Assembly (NCBI RefSeq): GCF_008016455.1
Contig: NZ_SAXU01000001.1
Span: 682,001 to 746,000, forward strand
Direction of reading: 5' to 3'
Length of the DNA stretch: 64,000 bases
DNA from: Brachyspira aalborgi
Lineage (GTDB): Bacteria > Spirochaetota > Brachyspiria > Brachyspirales > Brachyspiraceae
Part shown: in pieces, positions 8,301 to 17,418 of the stretch
Numbering within the stretch: the stretch's first letter is position 1
How the letters are laid out: the number at the start of each line of letters is the position of its first letter
Translations under genes and position numbers: made by a program
The notes under the pieces: generated by a model
The model's input: only the letters and a program-made list of their open reading frames with translations
Databases searched by the model: none
What the model was told of the DNA's origin: nothing

Positions 8301-9701
8301 ATGGACATTATTTCAAGTATTGTCGGAAAAATCAACAGTTTTTTATGGGATTTCGCTTTGTTGTTTTTACTATGCGGAACGGGAATATATTTCACCATTA
8401 GGTTGAAATTCGTTCAAATCGCAAAGTTTAAAGACGGCTGGGACAGAACATTTGGCGGACTCTCATTGAGAGGAAAAGCGGCGGACAAAGAAGGAATGAG
8501 TTCTTTTCAGTCTTTAGCAACCGCTGTGGCGGCTCAAGTTGGAACGGGCAATTTAGCTGGAGCGGCGACGGCTTTGATAGCTGGAGGACCTGGAGCTATA
8601 TTCTGGATGTGGTTATCTGCATTTTTTGGTATGGCTACAATATTTGTCGAGGCTTCTTTAGGACAGCAATATAAAACTGTTACGGAGAGCGGAAACGCAA
8701 TCGGAGGTCCCGCTTATTATATAAAAGCGGCATTCAAAGGTCCTTTCGGTAAATTTTTGGCTGGTTTATTTGCTATATTTATAATACTTGCTTTAGGTTT
8801 TATGGGGAATATGGTGCAGTCAAATTCTATTAGCGGAGCTTTCGTTAACGCATTTCCTCAAATTAAGCCTATATATATTGGTATAGCATGCGCTTTGGTA
8901 GCGGCTTTCATATTTATAGGCGGATTAAAAAGAATAGCTTCATTTGCAGAAAAAACTGTTCCTATAATGGCTTTATTCTATATCATAGGTTCTGTAATAA
9001 TATTAATAATGAATATTAAGAATCTTCCAAGCTCAATAGTTTTAATATTTACTTCCGCTTTTAATCCTCAAGCGGTTATAGGAGGAGGATTGGGCATCGG
9101 AGTTCAGCAGGCTATGAGATACGGAGTTGCAAGAGGATTATTTTCAAACGAAGCTGGTATGGGTTCTACGCCTCATGCGCATGCATTGGCAAAAGTTAAA
9201 CATCCTTGCGAACAGGGAGTTGTGGCTATGATAGGCGTATTTTTCGACACATTTATCGTAGTTACTTTAACCGCTTTGGTTATATTATCTTCTGATATAC
9301 TTCAAACTAAAATATATCCGTTAGACACCGCTAGCGCTATTCCAGAAACTTTAAAAGGAGTGGGATTACCTCAAGCGGCTTTTAGCAATGGATTTGGATT
9401 CTTTGGAGTAGTATTCGTTGCAGTTTGTTTATTATTCTTCGCTTTTACCACGATAATAGGTTGGTATTTCTTTGGAGAGCAGAATGTTAAATATTTATTC
9501 GGAGAAAAAGCCGTAAAAGTTTATGCAGTCCTTGTAGTTGGCTTTATACTTTTAGGCTCAGTTTTAAAAGTTGATTTAGTTTGGGATTTAGCGGACTGTT
9601 TCAACGGTTTAATGGTTATACCGAACCTTTTGGGAATACTCGCATTAAGCGGTATAGTTGGAACTTTATTTAAAGAATACAATAATTTAAACAAAAAATA
9701 G
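8301..9701 (+). CDS. Alanine/glycine:cation symporter (AGCS family), copy 1
   Basis: A 466-residue polytopic membrane protein with about ten hydrophobic segments. AGCS hallmarks are seen: GTGNLAGAATALIAGGPGAIFWMW near residue 80, a GGPAYYI segment and the strongly conserved FSNEAGMGSTPHAHA. The family takes up alanine or glycine with Na+. Being directly downstream of the glycine reductase operon, it is probably the glycine feeder of that pathway. The SD AAAAGGAG is in front of the ATG. Upstream there is a terminator and no strong promoter, so some readthrough from grd may be needed. Confidence 0.93.
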   Translation: MDIISSIVGKINSFLWDFALLFLLCGTGIYFTIRLKFVQIAKFKDGWDRTFGGLSLRGKAADKEGMSSFQSLATAVAAQVGTGNLAGAATALIAGGPGAIFWMWLSAFFGMATIFVEASLGQQYKTVTESGNAIGGPAYYIKAAFKGPFGKFLAGLFAIFIILALGFMGNMVQSNSISGAFVNAFPQIKPIYIGIACALVAAFIFIGGLKRIASFAEKTVPIMALFYIIGSVIILIMNIKNLPSSIVLIFTSAFNPQAVIGGGLGIGVQQAMRYGVARGLFSNEAGMGSTPHAHALAKVKHPCEQGVVAMIGVFFDTFIVVTLTALVILSSDILQTKIYPLDTASAIPETLKGVGLPQAAFSNGFGFFGVVFVAVCLLFFAFTTIIGWYFFGEQNVKYLFGEKAVKVYAVLVVGFILLGSVLKVDLVWDLADCFNGLMVIPNLLGILALSGIVGTLFKEYNNLNKK

Positions 9702-9731
9702 ATTATTAATAATTATTTTTACAATTTTATA

Positions 9732-9775
9732 ATGGGGCTTTAAATTTTAAGCCCCATGTATTATTTTATATTTTT
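9732..9775 (+). terminator. Terminator between the two symporter genes
   Basis: ATGGGGCTT (9732-9740), 8-base loop, AAGCCCCAT (9749-9757), then a T-rich stretch ending in TTTTTT. Strong GC stem. Confidence 0.85.
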
Positions 9776-9827
9776 TATTAAAATTTTTGGAATTTTAGAA
9801 TTAATAAAATTTTTTATTGGAGATTAA

Positions 9828-11243
9828 ATGGTTATTATAGAACAGTTAGTCGCAAAAATTAATTCTTTTTTATGGGATTACACTTTAATTATATTTCTTT
9901 GCGGAACAGGATTATATCTCACTATAAGATTAAGATTTATACAAGTTAAAGAGTTTATGTATAGCATTACGCATGCTTTTACATCCGCTTCATTAAAAGG
10001 AGAGGCTGCAGACGAGCATGGTATGAGTTCTTTTCAGTCTTTGGTTACTTCTATAGCGGGACAAGTTGGAACGGGAAATTTGGCGGGAACTGCAACCGCT
10101 TTGGTATCGGGCGGTCCTGGAGCTATATTCTGGCTTTGGGTTTCGGCATTTTTTGGCATGGCTACAATATTTTCAGAAGCCACTTTAGCGCAACAATTTA
10201 AAAGATATAAAGACGGGCAAATAATTGGAGGTCCCGCTTGTTATATAAAAGCTGCTTATAAGGGAAAATTGGGAAAAATTTTAGCGGCATTATTTTCAAT
10301 TTTTATTATTTTAGCTTTGGGAATAATGGGAAATATGGTTCAATCAAACTCAATAGACGCGGCGTTTGCTAATTCTATACCTGTAAATGAAACCATAATA
10401 GGAATTATAACGGCTTCAATTTCTGGATTTATATTTTTAGGAGGGATAAAAAGAATAGCTTCTATAACCGAAAAAGTAGTTCCAATAATGGGAATATTAT
10501 ATATATCTGGAGCTTTAATATTTTTGATTTTTAATATAAATGAAGTTCCTCATGCATTTTATATGATATTCGTATCCGCATTTAATCCTAAAGCGATAAT
10601 AGGAGGCTCTTTGGGAATAGGAATTCAACAAGCTATGCGTTTTGGAGTTGCGAGAGGATTATTTTCAAACGAAGCTGGGATGGGTTCTACGCCTCATGCG
10701 CATGCCATAGCAAAAGTTGAGCATCCTTGCGAGCAGGGAGCTGTGGCTATGATGGGAGTATTCGCCACTTTTATAGTAATAACTTTAACTTCTTTAGTAA
10801 TATTAACTTCAGGCTTATTGCAAGACAATGTATATAATTTATCTTCGCCAAGTTTAATTTCAGAAACTTATAAAGGAATTAGTTTAACTCAAGAAGCTTT
10901 TAAGACGAGATTTGGCGATATAGGAGTTTTATTTATAGCCGTTTGTTTATTATTTTTCGCTTTTTCAACTATAATAGCTTGGTATTTTTTCGGAGAGCAG
11001 AATATAAGATATTTATTTGGGAATAAAATGTCTAAAGTATATGGAGTAATAGTAGTTATATTTATTTTTATAGGTTCGACTTTAAAAGTAGATTTAGTTT
11101 GGGCGTTAGCGGATTGTTTTAACGGCTTAATGGTTATTCCAAATCTTCTTGGAATTTTAGCTTTAAGTCCGTTGATTTCAAAATCGACGAAAGATTATAA
11201 TAAATTTAAAAAAAGAAAAACTGAAAATAAATTAGAAAAATAA
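9828..11243 (+). CDS. Alanine/glycine:cation symporter (AGCS family), copy 2
   Basis: A 471-residue paralogue of the preceding symporter, similar across its whole length (both carry FSNEAGMGSTPHAHA and GGPAxYIKAA). The pair arose by tandem duplication, but has diverged enough that distinct affinity or substrate (alanine versus glycine) is plausible. The C-terminal tail is basic (KKRKTENKLEK). A terminator upstream means it has its own expression. The weak SD is ATTGGAG. Confidence 0.92.
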   Translation: MVIIEQLVAKINSFLWDYTLIIFLCGTGLYLTIRLRFIQVKEFMYSITHAFTSASLKGEAADEHGMSSFQSLVTSIAGQVGTGNLAGTATALVSGGPGAIFWLWVSAFFGMATIFSEATLAQQFKRYKDGQIIGGPACYIKAAYKGKLGKILAALFSIFIILALGIMGNMVQSNSIDAAFANSIPVNETIIGIITASISGFIFLGGIKRIASITEKVVPIMGILYISGALIFLIFNINEVPHAFYMIFVSAFNPKAIIGGSLGIGIQQAMRFGVARGLFSNEAGMGSTPHAHAIAKVEHPCEQGAVAMMGVFATFIVITLTSLVILTSGLLQDNVYNLSSPSLISETYKGISLTQEAFKTRFGDIGVLFIAVCLLFFAFSTIIAWYFFGEQNIRYLFGNKMSKVYGVIVVIFIFIGSTLKVDLVWALADCFNGLMVIPNLLGILALSPLISKSTKDYNKFKKRKTENKLEK

Positions 11244-11315
11244 TTATATTTTAGTTATATTTTATTAAAGATTAAAGACTTAACTTTTATAAGTATATGA
11301 TTTAATATTTTTCTT

Positions 11316-11678
11316 TTATTCTTTAGGCTTAAAAATCAAAGAAATAGAATTAACGCAATGCCTTATATTTTTGTCGGTTAAATTTTCGCCTTCAAATACA
11401 TGTCCCAAATGTCCGCCGCAATTATTACAGGTTATTTCTATTCTATATCCGTCCGCATCCAAAGAGCGTCTAATAGCTCCTTTTATTTCATCGTCAAAAC
11501 TTGGCCATCCGCAATGAGATTTGAATTTATCTTTAGAGCGATATAATTTCGCTCCGCATTGTTTACAGCAATATATTCCTTCTTCAAAAAAGTCGTTATA
11601 TTCTCCCGTAAAAGGATATTCTGTTCCTTTGAAAATTATAATATTTTTTTCTTCTTCGGTTAATTCTCTTTTTTCCAT
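11316..11678 (-). CDS. msrB: Peptide methionine-R-sulfoxide reductase
   Basis: A 120-residue MsrB domain. Two CxxC pairs (Cys38/41 and Cys84/87) form the structural zinc site. Catalytic Cys108 is in RHCVNSISL, where many MsrB proteins have Cys and some have Sec; here the codon is a normal TGC even though the organism uses selenocysteine. It reduces methionine-R-sulfoxide in proteins with thioredoxin. It lies convergent to the symporter gene and just downstream of pepF, 17 bases apart on the same strand. Confidence 0.96.
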   Translation of the reverse strand: MEKRELTEEEKNIIIFKGTEYPFTGEYNDFFEEGIYCCKQCGAKLYRSKDKFKSHCGWPSFDDEIKGAIRRSLDADGYRIEITCNNCGGHLGHVFEGENLTDKNIRHCVNSISLIFKPKE

Positions 11679-11695
11679 TTATAATCCTTAAATTA

Positions 11696-13501
11696 TTAAT
11701 TTAATTTTTTTAATTCTTCAACTTCTTTTGCAAATAGTTTTAAAGCGCTTTTTACAACTTCGGGTTTTGTCATATCCACTCCTGCAACTTTCAAATTTTC
11801 TATAGGAGTTTTACTTCCGCCGCTTTTTAAGAATTTTAAATAATTATTTCTATTTGTATAATCGTTTCTTTTATTTCCTTCTATAACTCCGTTTGATAAA
11901 GCTACAGCCGCAGACATTCCCGTAGCGTATTTATAAACATAGAAAGAGCGATAAAAATGAGGAATTCTCAAAGCTTCTAAATCGCTTACCTCTTCCAAAG
12001 CGGCATTTTTGCCGAAATATTTTTTTAATAAATCTTTGTAAACTTTTCTTATAAGTTCTAAAGTAGTAGGATTTCCTTCTTCCGCTTCTTTATGAATTAT
12101 ATGCTCGAATTCTGCAAACATTGTCTGTCTAAAAACAGTTGCGACAAATCCGTTAATGTCTTTATTTAAGAGAAATTTTTTAACTTCTTTTTTGCTTTCG
12201 TTTTGCATCAAATAATTAAATAATAATTTTTCGTTAAAAGTTGACGCGACTTCAGCCTCAAAAATAGTATAATTATGATGCTGATAAGGATTATTTTTTC
12301 TACTGTAATAACTATGCATACTATGTCCAGCTTCATGCGCCAATGTAAATACAGATTCTATAGTTTCGTCTCTAAAATTCATTAATATATAAGGTTCTGA
12401 AACATAACAACCCGCCGAAAATGCGCCGCTCGTTTTTCCTTTATTTTCGTATTTATCAACCCATCTTGAATTTAATCCTTTTGTTAAAATATTTGTATAT
12501 TCTTCTCCCAAAGGCTCGAAAGCTTTACTCAAAATATTAACCGCATCGTTAAAAGTATTTTTTATTTTTACATTTTTCACTATTGGAGCGTATTTGTCAT
12601 ATTGTCTAAAATCTTTTATTCTCAATTTTTTCTGACAATATTTATAATAATTATGCAAAGAAGGAAGCGCATTATGAACGCTCTCAATTAAACTATCATA
12701 AACGCTTATGGGAATATCGTCTTGGAATAATTCCATTTCTCTAACGCTTTTATAATTTCTAATTTTAGCCGAAAATATATCTTGCTTAATTTGGCTTGCA
12801 TAAAGTTCCGCTAAAGTATTTTTATGTTTATCGTATTCTTTATAAAATTGATTGTAGCTTTCTTTTCTTATCTTTCTATCTTGACTCTGCTGAAAACTTG
12901 AAAAAGTGGCATGAGTTAAGGGCATTTTTTTATTATTTATTTTAATCTCTCCAAAATCCAAATCGGCGTCATTTAAAGTGTCGAATACATTTGAAGCCGT
13001 TGAAGATAATTCGCCCTGCAACGCGAGTATTCTCTCTTCTTTTTCCGACAAAGTATGAGGTTTATATTTAAGAATATTATTCAAATAAATTAAATATTCT
13101 TTTAAAACTTCGTCTTTTAAAAAAGATTTAATTTTTTTATCTTCTATACTCATTAATTCTGGTCCAAAAAAACTTAAATTTGCTGAAATTTCAGAAGATA
13201 ATTTTGATAATCTCGCCGCTTTAATATTTGAATCGTTATTTGTTAAATCTTCCGTTTGTTTTAAGAAAGCATAAGAACCTAATTTTTCCAAAATTATTGA
13301 CGCTTTCATTATAGAATCTAATATATTTTTTAATTCGCTTGCAGAGTTCGATAAATTGCCTTTGAATTTTTTCGCTTTATTTGAAAATTCTTCCATTTTC
13401 TTAAAATCGCTTTCAAATTCTTTATCGTTTTTATATAGCAAAGTTAGATTCCAAGTATCTTCGGTTTTTACATTTTTTCTTAAAATTAATTTATTTTCCA
13501 T
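11696..13501 (-). CDS. pepF: Oligoendopeptidase F (M3 metallopeptidase)
   Basis: A 601-residue soluble peptidase. The zinc motif HExxH is at residues 389-393 (LAHEAGHSMHS), with downstream FEAEVASTFNE providing the third ligand. The length and the N-terminal helical segment match the PepF family. It degrades oligopeptides in the cytoplasm, which fits an organism living on amino acids and peptides. The SD is AAGAGGAT upstream of the ATG. Confidence 0.96.
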   Translation of the reverse strand: MENKLILRKNVKTEDTWNLTLLYKNDKEFESDFKKMEEFSNKAKKFKGNLSNSASELKNILDSIMKASIILEKLGSYAFLKQTEDLTNNDSNIKAARLSKLSSEISANLSFFGPELMSIEDKKIKSFLKDEVLKEYLIYLNNILKYKPHTLSEKEERILALQGELSSTASNVFDTLNDADLDFGEIKINNKKMPLTHATFSSFQQSQDRKIRKESYNQFYKEYDKHKNTLAELYASQIKQDIFSAKIRNYKSVREMELFQDDIPISVYDSLIESVHNALPSLHNYYKYCQKKLRIKDFRQYDKYAPIVKNVKIKNTFNDAVNILSKAFEPLGEEYTNILTKGLNSRWVDKYENKGKTSGAFSAGCYVSEPYILMNFRDETIESVFTLAHEAGHSMHSYYSRKNNPYQHHNYTIFEAEVASTFNEKLLFNYLMQNESKKEVKKFLLNKDINGFVATVFRQTMFAEFEHIIHKEAEEGNPTTLELIRKVYKDLLKKYFGKNAALEEVSDLEALRIPHFYRSFYVYKYATGMSAAVALSNGVIEGNKRNDYTNRNNYLKFLKSGGSKTPIENLKVAGVDMTKPEVVKSALKLFAKEVEELKKLN

Positions 13502-13543
13502 TTTTGTATCCTCTTATAAATCGTAAAATATAGAATTAAAAAT

Positions 13544-14008
13544 TTATTTATCCAAACTTGAAGTGCAATTAGGACATTTAACCGCTTTTATGTTTATATT
13601 AGAAAAACAATAAGGGCAGGCTTTTTCCGTAATTTCTTTTTGCTCTTTTTCTTTTTTTACAAAAGAATTTTCCATTTTATTAAAAGCTTTTATAACTAAA
13701 AATATTGCCAAAGCCGTTATAAAAAAAGTTATAAGAGTATTGATAAAAACGCCGTAGCTTATAACGACAGCTCCTGCGGATTTAGCGGCTTCCAAAGAAT
13801 GATAAGGTCCTTCGTTTTCAACGCCTTTTTTTATAACTAAAAATATATTAGAAAAATCTATTCCTTTTAAAAGCAAACCTATTGGAGGCATTAAAATATC
13901 ATTAACCAACGAATCTGCTATTTTGCTAAACGCCGCTCCTATAATAATACCGACAGACATATCGAGTATATTTCCTCTCATAATAAACTTTTTAAACTCT
14001 TGTAGCAT
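13544..14008 (-). CDS. mscL: Large-conductance mechanosensitive channel with C-terminal zinc ribbon
   Basis: A 154-residue protein. The first 100 residues are Msc[21 protein letters not shown] (TM1 and pore), a periplasmic loop and TM2 around residues 70-95. The tail after the cytoplasmic helix holds [18 protein letters not shown], a four-cysteine zinc-ribbon-like extension that the standard roughly 136-residue MscL lacks. It opens under membrane tension to release solutes. Clear SD GGAG before the ATG. Confidence 0.95.
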   Translation of the reverse strand: MLQEFKKFIMRGNILDMSVGIIIGAAFSKIADSLVNDILMPPIGLLLKGIDFSNIFLVIKKGVENEGPYHSLEAAKSAGAVVISYGVFINTLITFFITALAIFLVIKAFNKMENSFVKKEKEQKEITEKACPYCFSNINIKAVKCPNCTSSLDK

Positions 14009-14339
14009 GATTTAATCTCCGTAATTTTTAATTTGCGTATAATTATATATTAATAAAATGAAAATTAAAAGTATGATTTAAATATTTTTATGAAACTTTT
14101 GATTATGATTAAATTAAAAATCGGCTATAAATTTGATTTAAACATGTTTTATGATATACTTTGAAAATACCAATCAAAATATATAATAATAAGTAATAGA
14201 AATTTCAAGTTAACATAATACTTATTATAGGAACATAAATTATTAAATTATGATTAAATTTCACTTAAATTTTTGATAATTTATTATTTTTTGATTAATA
14301 TGCTAATTAAAGAATACAAACAATATTTATATTTTACCG
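14009..14339. other. Non-coding A/T-rich spacer between mscL and a divergent methyltransferase gene
   Basis: Very A/T-rich, no ORF with a ribosome binding site, no RNA gene recognised. It contains several TGATTA-like words but no clear repeat unit. The promoter of the next gene begins at 14340. Confidence 0.6.
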
Positions 14340-14368
14340 TTGATATTTTATTTTTTGTATGTTATAAT
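14340..14368 (+). promoter_or_regulatory. Promoter of the methyltransferase gene
   Basis: TTGATA (14340-14345), 17-base spacer, TATAAT (14363-14368). The leader to the ATG at 14445 is about 70 bases, with GGGAG before the start. Confidence 0.75.
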
Positions 14369-14444
14369 GGCTTTTATTATAAATTATTGAGGTTGCATAT
14401 TCCGATAATAAGTAATATGTTAACAAACTCTGGGAGAAAAATAT

Positions 14445-15371
14445 ATGAATGACAAAACTATAAACAATATTGTATGGTGGATACCTATTAGGAAATTAAG
14501 AGATAAAGTCAGATACGATTTATTAAAACTTGTAGAAGAAAGAAAATATATGCCCCCGAAATTGAAATATCTATTAAACGAAATAATCATAGATGGCGAA
14601 AATATTGAAACCGATGAAGAAAATAGAAAATTAATAAAAGATATATTAATAAATTCGGAAAATGAAAATAATAGTATTCTTCATAACTATTTTATTAACA
14701 ATAATTCAAACGCAATACATAAAGGCTTTTCGTATTTCGATTTGTATGAAAGATATTTTTCAAGATTTAAAGGCAGGGATATTAATTTATTAGAAATAGG
14801 AGTTCAGAATGGAGGTTCTACTAAAATGTGGGAGTATTATTTTAAAAAAATAAATCCCAATTTTAAAATAAACATATTTGGATTAGATATTGACAATAGA
14901 GTTAAATCACTTGGTATTGAAAACGAAAATATAAAATTATTTGTAGGCTCTCAATCCGATAGAGATTTTTTAAGGAAATTAAAATCCGAAATACCAAAAA
15001 TAGACATATTGATTGATGATGGCGGGCATCGTATGGAAGAACAAATTATAACTTTTGAAGAAATGTATTCCCATATAAAAGACGATGGAATTTATTGGTG
15101 TGAAGATTGTGGAACATCTTATTGGAAAGGACATTATGGTGGCGGTTATAAAAATCCAAATTCTTATATAGAATATATGAAAAATTTAATAGACTCTATA
15201 AATGCATACAATGCTACTGAAAAAGATAATTTAAGAGTTTCAAATTTTACGAATACTGCATACGGAATATATTTCCATGAAAATGTCGTGGTTGTAGAGA
15301 AAAAATTAAGAAATCCTTATTATGTCAATATTGCAATAGGTTCAAGTATCGGAAAACATATTATTTATTAA
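14445..15371 (+). CDS. SAM-dependent methyltransferase, glycan-modification type
   Basis: A 308-residue soluble protein. The SAM-binding motif LLEIGVQNGGSTKMWEYY is near residue 115, the acidic post-II segment FGLDID follows, and IDILIDDGGHRMEEQ is the later motif seen in CmcI/rhamnosyl O-methyltransferase-like enzymes. The first 30 residues carry NIVWWIPIRKLRDKVR, a module also found near the C terminus of the glycosyltransferase-like protein at 62258-63247. That suggests both belong to surface glycan synthesis. The exact acceptor cannot be read from sequence. Confidence 0.8.
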   Translation: MNDKTINNIVWWIPIRKLRDKVRYDLLKLVEERKYMPPKLKYLLNEIIIDGENIETDEENRKLIKDILINSENENNSILHNYFINNNSNAIHKGFSYFDLYERYFSRFKGRDINLLEIGVQNGGSTKMWEYYFKKINPNFKINIFGLDIDNRVKSLGIENENIKLFVGSQSDRDFLRKLKSEIPKIDILIDDGGHRMEEQIITFEEMYSHIKDDGIYWCEDCGTSYWKGHYGGGYKNPNSYIEYMKNLIDSINAYNATEKDNLRVSNFTNTAYGIYFHENVVVVEKKLRNPYYVNIAIGSSIGKHIIY

Positions 15372-15444
15372 AATATTTTTTAAATAAAATGAATAATTCA
15401 ATTAATTTTTTATTACAAATTGTAAATTAAAAATATTATTAAAT

Positions 15445-15473
15445 AATAATTAATTGTTTATAAATTAATTATT
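15445..15473. terminator. All-A/T inverted repeat between convergent genes
   Basis: AATAATTAATT (15445-15455) and AATTAATTATT (15463-15473) are perfect complements around a 7-base loop. It sits between the converging methyltransferase and fhs genes. With no GC pairs it is a weak terminator candidate. Confidence 0.3.
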
Positions 15474-15485
15474 TAAACTTTGAAA

Positions 15486-17150
15486 TTAAAATAATCCTTT
15501 TATATTTCCTTTTTTGTCTATGTCAATATTGCAAGCTGCGGGAATTTTAGGAAGACCAGGCATATCAATTATTCCGCCAGCCATAGCGATTATAAAGCCC
15601 GCGCCAGAAGCGAGTTTTATTTCGTCAATATTTAAAGTATAATTTTTAGGCGCTCCGAGTAATGAAGGATTATCGGATATTGACTTTTGCGTTTTTGAGA
15701 TGCAAATCGGAAAATTCCCAAATCCTAAACTTTCGGCTTTTTTTATCATTTTAAGCGCTTTATTTGAAAATTCTATTTTTTCAGCTCCGTATATTTCTTT
15801 GCATATAATTTCAATTTTTTCTTTTACGGGCAAATTTAATTTATATAAAGGTTTGTAATTTGATTTTTTTGTTTCTATAATTTTTACGACTTTTTTAGCC
15901 AATTCTTTAGCGCCGTTTCCTCCATGCTCCCAAGCCTCGCATAAAGCTATTTTGATATTCAAAGATTTGCAATGTTCTTTTATAAGATTTATTTCTTTTT
16001 CTGTATCGGAAGAAAATTTATTTATAGCGACAATAATCGGAATATTATATTTTTGCATATTTTCTATATGTTTATCTAAATTGTCAAAACCTTTGCTTAA
16101 AGCTTTTAAATCTTCTTTTGAAAGTTCTTTTGCTTCGCCATGATGTTTTAAGGCTCTTATTGTCGCCACTAAAACTATACAATTAGGATTTAATTTTGCT
16201 AATCTGCATTTTATATCCAAAAATTTTTCAGCTCCCAAATCTGCAGCAAATCCCGCTTCGGTTATCGTATAGTCTGCAAGTTTCAAAGCCATTTTTGTAG
16301 CCAAGATTGAATTGCATCCATGCGCTATATTTGCAAAAGGACCGCCATGAACTATAGCGGGAGTATTTTCAAGAGTTTGAACTAAATTAGGTTTTATAGC
16401 ATCTTTAAGCAAAACTGCAGCCGAACCTTCAATTTTTAAATCTTTTACTTTTAATGGATTGTCGTTTTTATCGTAAGCAAAAATTATATTTCCAATTCTT
16501 TTTTTCAAATCCATTAACGAAGTCGACAAACATAATATAGCCATTATTTCGGATGAAACCGTAATTTGAAAAGAAGATTCTCTCGGAATTCCATTTTGAC
16601 TTCCGCCAAGTCCGATTATTATATTTCTTAAAGCTCTGTCGTTCATGTCAACCGCTCTTTTGAAAACAATTTTATTAATATCGATATTTAATTTATTTCC
16701 TTGTTTTATATGATTGTCTATGCATGCGGCTATAAGATTATGAGCGCTCCCGATTGCATGAAAATCTCCATTGAAATGCAAATTAATATCTTCCATAGGA
16801 ATTATTTGAGAATATCCGCCTCCGCAAGCTCCTCCTTTAATTCCAAATACTGGACCTAGCGAAGGCTCTCTTAAAGCGGCGATTGTCCTTTTTCCGATTT
16901 TATTTAAGCCTTGAGTTAATCCGATTGTAACGGTTGATTTTCCTTCTCCCGCTGGAGTCGGAGTTATCGCCGTCACTAAAATAAGTTTTCCGTCTTTTTT
17001 ATTTTTTAATTTGTCTAAAAGCGACAATTCAATTTTAGCTTTATATTTTCCGTAGACTTCATAATCTCCGTCTTTTAAGTTTAATTTTTTCGCTATCTCT
17101 TCGATTCTTTTTAATTTGCATTCTTGAGCTATTTGTATATCGGTTTTCAT
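15486..17150 (-). CDS. fhs: Formate--tetrahydrofolate ligase
   Basis: A 554-residue ATP-dependent ligase making 10-formyl-THF. The P-loop TPTPAGEGKST is near residues 65-75, and FHAIGSAHNL and EAGFAADLGAEKF are family segments. I chose ATG 17150: GGAGG lies at 17156-17160, ideally placed for it. An ATG four codons upstream (17162) would overlap that site. It links one-carbon units with formate and complements glycine-based metabolism. Confidence 0.96.
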   Translation of the reverse strand: MKTDIQIAQECKLKRIEEIAKKLNLKDGDYEVYGKYKAKIELSLLDKLKNKKDGKLILVTAITPTPAGEGKSTVTIGLTQGLNKIGKRTIAALREPSLGPVFGIKGGACGGGYSQIIPMEDINLHFNGDFHAIGSAHNLIAACIDNHIKQGNKLNIDINKIVFKRAVDMNDRALRNIIIGLGGSQNGIPRESSFQITVSSEIMAILCLSTSLMDLKKRIGNIIFAYDKNDNPLKVKDLKIEGSAAVLLKDAIKPNLVQTLENTPAIVHGGPFANIAHGCNSILATKMALKLADYTITEAGFAADLGAEKFLDIKCRLAKLNPNCIVLVATIRALKHHGEAKELSKEDLKALSKGFDNLDKHIENMQKYNIPIIVAINKFSSDTEKEINLIKEHCKSLNIKIALCEAWEHGGNGAKELAKKVVKIIETKKSNYKPLYKLNLPVKEKIEIICKEIYGAEKIEFSNKALKMIKKAESLGFGNFPICISKTQKSISDNPSLLGAPKNYTLNIDEIKLASGAGFIIAMAGGIIDMPGLPKIPAACNIDIDKKGNIKGLF

Positions 17151-17300
17151 TTTCGCCTCCAAAATATTAGTTTTCTAATTATATACGGTATATAAAAAAT
17201 AACAATTTTTTTATTTATTTGAAATTAAAATTTATTCTTACTTTAATTAACATCAAAAAAGTTGAGAGTAAATTTTTTGCATCCGTCTACCTTTGGCATA

Positions 17301-17326
17301 GTTATTTTTTATGGGATAAAAATAAC
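17301..17326 (-). terminator. Hairpin downstream of fbp start-side spacer
   Basis: GTTATTTTT (17301-17309) and AAAAATAAC (17318-17326) form a 9-bp stem with an 8-base loop. It lies downstream of the fbp stop on the minus strand and could end that transcript, though no T-run follows. Confidence 0.35.
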
Positions 17327-17418
17327 ATCAATTTTTTTATACCTTTTATTATAAATAATTAAAGTAAATAAATCTCACTGAAAGCAAACAGTCAACATAA
17401 AATATTGCTTTATATCAA

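Noticed and set aside
17151-17162. Upstream ATG for fhs
   Set aside because: It overlaps the GGAGG at 17156-17160 that fits the ATG at 17150.
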